From Paraglaciecola mesophila (GTDB lineage Bacteria; Pseudomonadota; Gammaproteobacteria; Enterobacterales; Alteromonadaceae): a stretch of 64,000 bases of DNA. Under the pieces are notes generated by a model. That model was not told where the DNA came from and searched no databases. It saw nothing but the letters and a program-made list of their open reading frames with translations. Location: contig NZ_CP047656.1 of NCBI RefSeq assembly GCF_009906955.1, positions 4,463,001 to 4,527,000 on the forward strand, written 5' to 3'. Both the position numbers and the translations under genes were made by a program. Shown in pieces: positions 6,453 to 13,790 of this stretch (positions are counted from its first letter, which is position 1; every line of letters starts with the position of its first letter).

Positions 6453-8813
6453 ATGAGCACGTCATTTTCGATTATCATTCCGACTTATAATGCTAGTAAA
6501 TTTATTAGCGATTGTTTAGATAGTATTGTTAGCCAAAACCTTTCTTCTTCAGATATCGAAGTGATTCTAGTCGATGATTTCTCTGCGGATAACACCTGTT
6601 CTATTGTTCAGCGTTATTACGATATTATTCCTAATTTAAAACTAGTTGAATTATCGACTAATACTGGCCCTGGAATAGCTAGAAACGAAGGTTTAAAAGT
6701 TGCTACTAACCAATGGGTTATATTTTTGGATAGTGACGATGAACTAAAAGATAATGGCATTCGAACTCTCCAGCAGTTTATTAATAATCAAAAATCACCA
6801 TCATTAGACGTTGTCGGATTTGATTGGGCAGAGAGTCAAAAGTCTGAAAAAAACTTGAAAAGTAGTCAACGTATAGGGCGACGAGATAACGTTTATTTTT
6901 CACATCAGCATAAATTAATTGAAGCTTATTTATCCCATCGTATGGACGGATCAGTGATTTTTACAGCGATGAAAAGATCATTGTTAGTTGAGTCAAATAT
7001 GAAATTTGACTCTGGTCTTCATGAAGATGTAGATTTTATTTTTAATGTTTATTTCAACGCCAGTGATATACGCTATTTTGATCACATTATTTATTTAAAA
7101 AGAAACCATCGAACTTCAATTATCAATACTATATCTGAAGCACATGTTGAAGGTTACTTACGTGCCTGGAATACAATACTCAATATTCTTAAAAATGCTA
7201 AATTAACGAGTGCGGTTAAAGATCGGTATCTAGCTGCATACCACTACGGCACTATTGGTGTTATCGCGACTAGAATACGAGAAATAGCTCGTCAAAGGAG
7301 TAGCGCAACAAATATACATCCGCTTTTTTCAGCCCTTTGGCTATTTAGTCAAGAAAAACGTAAAAGTAAAGAATTTGTAGAAACTCTCAAAAATTGTAAA
7401 ACATTATATGGAAATTTATGTCGTTTATTTTTTGATAAGATGGATGAGAAAAGTTTGAGTGAAACAGAAAAAGTAGAAACAATTTGCACGCAGATTAGTC
7501 AGCTAGATGGTAAAAGTTGGAGTTGTACGGATTTACAGCATTCTGTATTTATGCGCTCCAATGAAGTTCGTACTTGTTGCAAACGTTTTTTCGTAGACGG
7601 TGAAATGCGCGGAGACGTGAAATTGTTTGATGTTACTGATGGCTCCGAGAAGTCTCTCGGTAGTAGGGAGATATTGGAAGCTAAACGGGAGTTACATCAA
7701 AAAATTAATGCTGGAATAAGTAATCCATGTGAAGGGTGTTCTTTTCTTGAATTTAAAAAGTGGGATACTCTCAATAAGCTAGATATCCATTATTTATCAT
7801 TAGAGTATCATTCAGTATGTAATTTAAAATGTACCTATTGCAGTGATGAATATTACGGTGGTGAAAAGCAAAAATACGATATTGAAGGCAGTATCGAGAA
7901 ATTTATAGAAGATGAGGCATTACAAAACTGCGCATTAGTTGTGTGGGGGGGGGGGGAGCCGGTTTTGGGTAAAGGCTTTGAGAAAATCACTGGAATGTTA
8001 GCTGAAAAAATTCCTAACGTGCAGCAACGAGTTCTGAGTAACTCGGTAAAACATAGCCCAGCAATAGATATATTACTGATAGAAAATCGTGGCCAACTAA
8101 TAACAAGCATTGATGCTGGTACGACAGAGACCTTTGAAAATATTAGAGGACGGGATTATTTACACAGAGTATGTAGCAATCTCAAAGACTATTCAGAAGT
8201 TAACAACAAAAAAATAACCATTAAATATATTTTCACTGAAAATAATGACTCTGAAAATGAAGTTCGCTCTTTCGTAACTTTAATGAAAAGCTATTCTTTA
8301 CAGAACTGTGTTTTTCAAATAAGCGGTGATTTTAAAAAAGAGCATGTGAGTATTGAATCAGCTACTTCTATGGTTTTAATGTTTGGATTGCTAAAACAGT
8401 TAGGCTGTTCTGCAATATACTTTGACGAGTTGTTATGGCATCGACTAGGAGATATTTTTGCATTAAATAGTCCTGATTATGTCAATAGGCTGCATAATCT
8501 AACTGGGTTCGAATTCATAGCTACGGCTAAAAAGTATCCTCGAGTAATCGTTTGGGGAGCAGGGCAACAAGCGAAATACCTCGTTTCCAAAAGCCACTTT
8601 TTTGAGCAAGCGGAAATTGCTTATTTTGTTGATGCTACACCGAATAAAATAGGCAGCGTTTATTTTGACAAAGAAGTAAAATGCCCTTCGGTTCTCAAGG
8701 AGTCTGACCTTCCTATTGTTATTGCAGCTGTTCAAGGTTATGCACTTATTGTAGAGCAATTTAATAAATTAGGGATTGACCAAAATAGGTTAGTTAATGA
8801 GTTAATCATTTAA
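6453..8813 (+). CDS. GT2 glycosyltransferase-radical SAM-Rossmann fusion
   Basis: A 786-residue multidomain protein. Residues 4-230 are a GT2 glycosyltransferase (SIIIPTYN, DDFSADN at 41-47, DSDD at 93-96). Residues 355-435 contain a Cys-rich SPASM-like segment: Cys358, the CC pair at 375-376, then PCEGC with Cys426 and Cys429. The radical SAM core follows with CX3CX2C at 456/460/463 (CNLKCTYC) and WGGGEP, the family's GGEP motif, at 498-503. From about 696 a Rossmann-like VIVWGAGQQAKYL domain ends the protein. The frame extends to a TTG at 6393, but I prefer the ATG at 6453 because it begins the GT2 fold directly and GAGGTG precedes it. The WGGGE codons are made by a 12-G run (7945-7956). 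It may glycosylate and radically modify one sugar or peptide; the substrate is unknown. Confidence 0.8.
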   Translation: MSTSFSIIIPTYNASKFISDCLDSIVSQNLSSSDIEVILVDDFSADNTCSIVQRYYDIIPNLKLVELSTNTGPGIARNEGLKVATNQWVIFLDSDDELKDNGIRTLQQFINNQKSPSLDVVGFDWAESQKSEKNLKSSQRIGRRDNVYFSHQHKLIEAYLSHRMDGSVIFTAMKRSLLVESNMKFDSGLHEDVDFIFNVYFNASDIRYFDHIIYLKRNHRTSIINTISEAHVEGYLRAWNTILNILKNAKLTSAVKDRYLAAYHYGTIGVIATRIREIARQRSSATNIHPLFSALWLFSQEKRKSKEFVETLKNCKTLYGNLCRLFFDKMDEKSLSETEKVETICTQISQLDGKSWSCTDLQHSVFMRSNEVRTCCKRFFVDGEMRGDVKLFDVTDGSEKSLGSREILEAKRELHQKINAGISNPCEGCSFLEFKKWDTLNKLDIHYLSLEYHSVCNLKCTYCSDEYYGGEKQKYDIEGSIEKFIEDEALQNCALVVWGGGEPVLGKGFEKITGMLAEKIPNVQQRVLSNSVKHSPAIDILLIENRGQLITSIDAGTTETFENIRGRDYLHRVCSNLKDYSEVNNKKITIKYIFTENNDSENEVRSFVTLMKSYSLQNCVFQISGDFKKEHVSIESATSMVLMFGLLKQLGCSAIYFDELLWHRLGDIFALNSPDYVNRLHNLTGFEFIATAKKYPRVIVWGAGQQAKYLVSKSHFFEQAEIAYFVDATPNKIGSVYFDKEVKCPSVLKESDLPIVIAAVQGYALIVEQFNKLGIDQNRLVNELII
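7945..7956 (+). repeat. G12 homopolymer in radical SAM core (candidate phase-variable tract)
   Basis: Twelve consecutive G encode the glycines of the WGGGEP motif in the SAM-binding region. As written, the frame stays open. Removing one G gives GGA GCC GGT TTT GGG TAA, a stop within six codons. Adding one G reaches a TAG about 16 codons later. Either slip would truncate the protein inside the radical SAM core while leaving the glycosyltransferase domain. Confidence 0.85.
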
Positions 8814-8838
8814 TCGAGAGTGGTAACGTAATCCATAT

Positions 8839-10017
8839 ATGAAAAAAAAATTATTGATTGCTGGTGGGGGCTATGCTGATATCCCGTTAGTTTTGGCCGC
8901 GCAAAAGCTAGGTTTTTATGTCATCACATCAGGAAACAATCCTCTTGATATGGCCCATGAATATTCTGACGAGACCTGTTTAGCAGATTTCTCAAACAAT
9001 GAATTGATGCTTCAAGTTGCTATATCATTAAAAATAGATGCTATCTGCCCCTGTGCCAATGATTTTTCAGCAATAAGCTGTGCTTATGTAGCGGAAAGAA
9101 TGAATTTACCGGGACATGACAGTTATTTATTGGCGCAAAAAATTCATCATAAGGATTCATATCGGGAGTTTGCGCTAAAGCATAGTATTCCTAGTCCTAA
9201 TGCTATGGGTTTTATCGACCCAATCAAGGCCGTAGATAACCTGAAGCTCTTCCAGTTTCCTGTCATGGTCAAACCTGTAGATCTAACCGGTGGTAAAGGC
9301 ATTCTGAAGGCTTCGTCTGAATTGGAAGCTAAGGAAGCTATCAAAATAGCTTTTGAAATGTCGAAAACAAAAAGGATTGTCATAGAAGATTTTATAGAAG
9401 GGACTAGGCATGGTTTTTCTGCTTTTATCGTAGATGGTAAAGTGGCGTTCAATTTCTTAGATAATGAGCATTACTTTCTTAATCAGTATATGGTTTCGGC
9501 GGCATCAACTCCTTCCATTGTTTCGTCAAATGTCATTGCAAAGTTAATTAGTTACTCAGAACAAATCGTACATTTAATGAAGCTCAAAGATGGAATATTT
9601 CATGTGCAGTTCATTCTTAAAGATGAGCAACCTATTATCATTGAGATATGTCGAAGACCTCCGGGAGATTTATACTTAAATTTAGTCAAGCTTGCCACAT
9701 CAGTAGACTATTCTAGCTACATTATTAAAGCCTTTACTGGGGGCGATTGTAGTGAACTCAATCAACGAAATAACGAGGGTTTTTATAGTCGCCATTGTAT
9801 TATGGCAGATAAAGCAGGAACGATAGACACTGTCAGTATAGATACCACTGTGAAGAGCAATATAGTGAAACAATACTTATGGTGGCATAAAGGCGATGAA
9901 ATTACAGAGCCATTAACTCACAAACTAGGAATCGTATTTTTAAAATTCAATTCACTCGATGAAATGTTAACCAAAACAAACGATATGCAAAATCTAATAA
10001 AGGTTAAAGTTAAATAA
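8839..10017 (+). CDS. ATP-grasp ligase
   Basis: A 392-residue ATP-grasp enzyme. The N-terminal pre-ATP-grasp Rossmann domain starts LLIAGGGYADIPL; the central ATP-grasp fold shows FPVMVKPVDLTGGKGI (ATP-binding lysine and glycine loop), IVIEDFIEG, and FHVQFILKDEQPIIIEICRRPPGD, containing the E-x-C-R-R-P metal-binding strand usual in PurK/CarB-like members. These enzymes join a carboxylate to an amine through an acyl phosphate. Adjacent to a sugar aminotransferase, it could acylate a 4-amino sugar with an amino or hydroxy acid; this is inference. Start ATG at 8839, 25 bases after the radical SAM gene, so the same operon is likely. It is the last plus-strand gene of the island. Confidence 0.82.
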   Translation: MKKKLLIAGGGYADIPLVLAAQKLGFYVITSGNNPLDMAHEYSDETCLADFSNNELMLQVAISLKIDAICPCANDFSAISCAYVAERMNLPGHDSYLLAQKIHHKDSYREFALKHSIPSPNAMGFIDPIKAVDNLKLFQFPVMVKPVDLTGGKGILKASSELEAKEAIKIAFEMSKTKRIVIEDFIEGTRHGFSAFIVDGKVAFNFLDNEHYFLNQYMVSAASTPSIVSSNVIAKLISYSEQIVHLMKLKDGIFHVQFILKDEQPIIIEICRRPPGDLYLNLVKLATSVDYSSYIIKAFTGGDCSELNQRNNEGFYSRHCIMADKAGTIDTVSIDTTVKSNIVKQYLWWHKGDEITEPLTHKLGIVFLKFNSLDEMLTKTNDMQNLIKVKVK

Positions 10018-10065
10018 TAAAAACATTGTGTTTACTCTTTCTCATAGCCTTGATTAGTCAACTTT

Positions 10066-11088
10066 TCAACCGTTTGGTAGATTAAATAAATACTGCCATT
10101 GGTGTACTAAAGATTGTTTGGAAAAGTGTTTTTTAATATTATTGATGTTCTTCTGTGCATGGTATTCAGTTAAAAATCCTTCGTCTAATTTAGCTATATC
10201 AAACAGTTTTATATCACAATCTTTCAGTGTATCCCATGTGGTAACAGACGGGCGAATGAACACTCTACAGCCATAACTTAATAGCGTAACTATAGTTCCC
10301 ATTGCCTGTTGGCGATCATGATCAAATAAAGCTATGTCCACCTCTTTAAGTAAGTTTTTGTATTCATCAAATGGTAAAAACTCTGTCATTGGTATGAATT
10401 GATCACCAAATAATTCATTGCCATATTTAATTACTTTTTTTATGTGTTCAGGATGGCCTTTATTGGCATAAGATAGAGGCGTGTAAACCTTGCCTATTCT
10501 GTGTTTGTATTTCGATATTTGTTCCAATAAAAATAAGTGATTGTTATTTGTTGCACCGGAATTACCTAGTAAGATATTTTTTGAAGTATGATTTTTTTGA
10601 GTATATTCAGTTGGTTGATATAAATTGCTAGGATAAGCAAAGTTTATAATAGCGTGTCCTTTTGCTCCATACCAAGTTCTAACAAACTGTATGTCACCAG
10701 CGGAATAAGAGACAAGGTGACCAATCGTCTCAATTATCTTTTTGTGTTCATCATTTTTACTATCAGGATTGTAAAAGTCTGCTCCCCACATTACCCAATA
10801 CGATTTCTGTAATAGGTCCGGAAAGGTAATTAGTAAATTATTAATTTTATCTCGCCATAGACCGTGAAGAATGATTTTTTCTGCTGCTTGTAAAATTTTT
10901 ACTAAACATAAAAAGTCATCATCAGTATGAATAAATTTGACATTATGGGAAGGCGTCAGTCCAAATTGATATTTTTCACTGGTGATATAAATAAACTGGT
11001 GTTCAGAAACGTGAAAATTCTCTTGGATAAAGTCTATGTAGGGAGGCATAAACTTTTCAGAAATCATAATATGAACATATTTAATCAA
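10066..11088 (-). CDS. WecF-like glycosyltransferase (GT56, 4-acetamido-fucosyl type)
   Basis: A 340-residue protein resembling WecF (RffT), the GT56 enzyme that moves Fuc4NAc from its dTDP carrier in enterobacterial common antigen synthesis. Shared signatures recalled from WecF are WVMWGADFY at about 98-106 (WGAD), the glycine loop LLGNSGATNNNH at 173-184, VYTPLSYA where WecF has VVPMGYP, FLPFDEYKNLL, and a DHDRQQAMGTI segment where WecF has FARQQGIGT. No membrane segments are seen. It is the promoter-distal gene of the minus-strand group that begins with maf. With a WecE-like enzyme in the same island, the donor is plausibly dTDP-Fuc4N(Ac). Whether the acceptor is flagellin, a growing glycan or a lipid carrier is not known. 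Confidence 0.75.
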   Translation of the reverse strand: MIKYVHIMISEKFMPPYIDFIQENFHVSEHQFIYITSEKYQFGLTPSHNVKFIHTDDDFLCLVKILQAAEKIILHGLWRDKINNLLITFPDLLQKSYWVMWGADFYNPDSKNDEHKKIIETIGHLVSYSAGDIQFVRTWYGAKGHAIINFAYPSNLYQPTEYTQKNHTSKNILLGNSGATNNNHLFLLEQISKYKHRIGKVYTPLSYANKGHPEHIKKVIKYGNELFGDQFIPMTEFLPFDEYKNLLKEVDIALFDHDRQQAMGTIVTLLSYGCRVFIRPSVTTWDTLKDCDIKLFDIAKLDEGFLTEYHAQKNINNIKKHFSKQSLVHQWQYLFNLPNG

Positions 11089-11135
11089 TTTTTTATCCCA
11101 GTTGAGGTGAATTTTAATATATATGTCTGATTTCG

Positions 11136-12044
11136 CTAATTTATTTTCTCGATAGCAAAACTTTGATTTTCCTTAATATCCATAGTGAGATATTTTAAGC
11201 GCCATTTGTGTGTCACGCAAAACTCATGTACTGCCTCAATAACACCATATTTAAACGATTTTTCCCAATTCCCCATACAATAGTCGTGGCCGGCTATTAT
11301 CCCTCCAGGCTTTATTTTTTGGGCATATAGCTCTAGTTCTAACTTAGTTTGTAAATATTTATGTGTTGTATCTATATAGATCCAGTCAAAATAATTATCG
11401 GGAAAATCATGGACTGCTTCATGGGATAAGCTTCTATTAATAACTACGGATTTTAAGCGTATTTGTTGCTCAAATTTACTCTTTATTTTATCTAAAAGAG
11501 TTTGATTGAACCGTGTACTATCCCAGACATCAATCAAATGTAGTGTTTTGGGTTTGTTTTCTTTCAAAATCTGTGAAGAAAAACTTCCAGTGTCAACGCC
11601 AAGCTCTGCCGCGATGCCTTCTTGTGGTAGTTTTTGTAATAATTCTAATCGGTTAACAAGTAGTGTACAGTTTTTGATATGTGAATGCTGAAGAGGTATT
11701 TGGGGGATATTTTCAATGATATTACTTCTAAACTCTTCTTGAAGAGAAAAAATTTGAGCTGAAATTTTTTGTATTTCTTCAATGTCATTTGAATTTACAT
11801 AGTTATCAATACCTACTGACTTTAAAGTGCTTGAAATATCAGTAAAAAAATAACTGCAAATAATGATTAGATCGAAATTTAAATTTTCTAAGTCTGAATA
11901 GTGATAGATTTTTAAACCTAACAGAATTTTTCCCTGTCGTTTTATATTACTATCTACAAAGCCAAGTACTTCATATTGTAAAGACAGTGCAGTTAATTCA
12001 GCGAGTGCTTTATTTGACGTTCCATAAATTAAAATTTTCTTCAT
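11136..12044 (-). CDS. Rossmann domain-methyltransferase fusion (Methyltransf_24-like)
   Basis: A 302-residue fusion. Residues 1-105 form a Rossmann-like domain (KKILIYGTSNKALAEL, then VLGFVDSN) of the same type as the C-termini of the two GT2 proteins in this island. Residues 115-302 are a class I methyltransferase: AAELGVDTGSFS at 146-156 is the SAM loop, LHLIDVWDS the acidic strand, WIYIDTTHKYLQTKLEL and PGGIIAGHDYC are close to Methyltransf_24 sugar O-methyltransferases. The ATG is preceded by AAGG on the minus strand. It lies between the asparagine-synthetase-like gene and the WecF-like gene in one minus-strand group. It probably O-methylates a glycan sugar. Confidence 0.77.
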   Translation of the reverse strand: MKKILIYGTSNKALAELTALSLQYEVLGFVDSNIKRQGKILLGLKIYHYSDLENLNFDLIIICSYFFTDISSTLKSVGIDNYVNSNDIEEIQKISAQIFSLQEEFRSNIIENIPQIPLQHSHIKNCTLLVNRLELLQKLPQEGIAAELGVDTGSFSSQILKENKPKTLHLIDVWDSTRFNQTLLDKIKSKFEQQIRLKSVVINRSLSHEAVHDFPDNYFDWIYIDTTHKYLQTKLELELYAQKIKPGGIIAGHDYCMGNWEKSFKYGVIEAVHEFCVTHKWRLKYLTMDIKENQSFAIEKIN

Positions 12045-12099
12045 TTCTTTGCCTTTATTTCAACTGACAAGTTTCAGGGTTGTGTATATTTTCTTTTAG

Positions 12100-13779
12100 T
12101 TAGCTTTGAAAAATGGATGTTCTTTGGAGGTAATATTCGAGAGTAACGAACCTGAAGATATTTTCTACATGGTTAACTTTAAAGGAAGCTAAGTGTGGAT
12201 TTAGGTATTGAGAGATAGGATCAATATTTGTAAATTTACTATATCTTGAACTTTCATAATGCAGCATATTAGTAATCTTACGAAGAACTTCTTCGTCTCT
12301 TATTCCTTTTGCGTAATTAATGTATCCGCGGCTTATTTTTGGGTATGATAGTAAATTTGATTCTTTACCTAGTAATGTTTTCCGTGTTTTTTGCCATGGT
12401 ATATTTTCAAAAAAATCAGGGAAAAACTTAATCAGCATATCAGCGTACAATTTATTATCTTTTCTATAATAATCGGGTAAAGAGTATACAAATTCAATTA
12501 GATTATTATCGAAAAACGGTTTTCTCTGAGTTATTTTATGAAGGCTATTAACACTGCCCATATTAGTAAAGCGCCTGACTCTATTCATTAAAAGGTGAGG
12601 TTCACATTTATCTATCGCATAAAAGTCTGAATCAAAATCTACTCTATCGGTTTGATTTTTGTAAAACTGTTTTAAGTCACTATTATTCGCTTGTTTATCT
12701 AGAGGTAGATGATTTAACCAGCCGCCACCACATACAACATCTCCAGCATAACCATTTAAGTTAAACGTGATTTTATTCGATACCTCTTCTAGAAATTCAA
12801 TTCCGTGCATATGCATCATGCTTAGCATACCATCAGTTCGCCAAATAGAATTAAAACGAGATTCAAACCAGTTAGATTCAGAAAAGTTATATATTGTATG
12901 CTTCCACTTTGTTTTCTTTGCTACGATTTTAGCTATCTCTATATCGTCACAACCTTCTATTCCAAAGGTGTAGAGTTCTCCAATATAGTCGGGATACAAG
13001 GTGTTTACAGCAGCAATGATCGCTCTACTATCCAATCCCCCACTCAATGATACTCCCATTTTTTCATCCGGGCTAAATCGTTTTTTTACAGAGGCTAGAA
13101 ATAGCGTCCCAAGTTGTTCAACAGCGCTATCAAAAGAAACATTTTGTAATTTAATTTCAGACCACTTCCAATAAGTGGTTTGTTCTAAGTTACTTGATTT
13201 TAGATCATATGAAATAATTGTTGAAGGTGGGACTAGCTCGATATTTTTAAGTAGCGTCTCATTTTCAACTAAATAACCTAGTTCGAGAAAAGAATTTATA
13301 GCGACTTCGTTTAAAGTGTAATCTGTTCTAGGTAGGGCAAGTAATCCTTTTACTTCAGCACTCCAAGCTAACTTATTATCCGTATAGCAATAATACAATA
13401 AACTCATGCCGTACCTATCAGTTATCAGGTGAACTTTTTTATTAATACTGTCATAAATTATCGCATGGAAGTAACCATCAATTTTACTCAATATATCTTT
13501 TAGTTTTTGATTGATGTATGACTCGTAAAGTAACTCCTCAAAAGTATTTTCAATATAATTATATTTTTCACCTTGTATTGATATGAAAATTCCATTTTTA
13601 TTAAAGGTTTTTTTGTGGTTTTTAGTTGACTTTAAATGTATATGAGACATTTGTATTGAAGAGTCGTTAACTATATCGTCAATTATTAGGTCGTTTGAGT
13701 CAACTATTAAAGCAGTAGACATTAAATGAATGTTATCTTCATTTGATTCATTTTTTGTATATCCATAAATGCCTGGCAT
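12100..13779 (-). CDS. asparagine synthetase-like amidotransferase lacking glutaminase Cys
   Basis: A 559-residue protein with the AsnB layout: N-terminal class II glutamine amidotransferase-like domain (1-200) and C-terminal AANH synthetase domain with the PP-loop SLSGGLDS at 244-251, which binds and adenylates. It begins MPGIYGYT, whereas active glutaminases need Cys at position 2 (MCGI). Pro2 means no glutamine hydrolysis by the known mechanism. The synthetase half also keeps FGIEGCDDIEIAKIVAK and the NLNGYAGDVVCGGG region. It could therefore adenylate a carboxylate and use free ammonia or an amine such as an amino sugar, as beta-lactam synthetase relatives do with other nucleophiles. It starts 11 bases after the maf stop (both minus strand). 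DNA is noticeably AT-rich. The actual reaction is unknown. Confidence 0.8.
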   Translation of the reverse strand: MPGIYGYTKNESNEDNIHLMSTALIVDSNDLIIDDIVNDSSIQMSHIHLKSTKNHKKTFNKNGIFISIQGEKYNYIENTFEELLYESYINQKLKDILSKIDGYFHAIIYDSINKKVHLITDRYGMSLLYYCYTDNKLAWSAEVKGLLALPRTDYTLNEVAINSFLELGYLVENETLLKNIELVPPSTIISYDLKSSNLEQTTYWKWSEIKLQNVSFDSAVEQLGTLFLASVKKRFSPDEKMGVSLSGGLDSRAIIAAVNTLYPDYIGELYTFGIEGCDDIEIAKIVAKKTKWKHTIYNFSESNWFESRFNSIWRTDGMLSMMHMHGIEFLEEVSNKITFNLNGYAGDVVCGGGWLNHLPLDKQANNSDLKQFYKNQTDRVDFDSDFYAIDKCEPHLLMNRVRRFTNMGSVNSLHKITQRKPFFDNNLIEFVYSLPDYYRKDNKLYADMLIKFFPDFFENIPWQKTRKTLLGKESNLLSYPKISRGYINYAKGIRDEEVLRKITNMLHYESSRYSKFTNIDPISQYLNPHLASFKVNHVENIFRFVTLEYYLQRTSIFQS

Positions 13780-13790
13780 ATTAATTCCTT

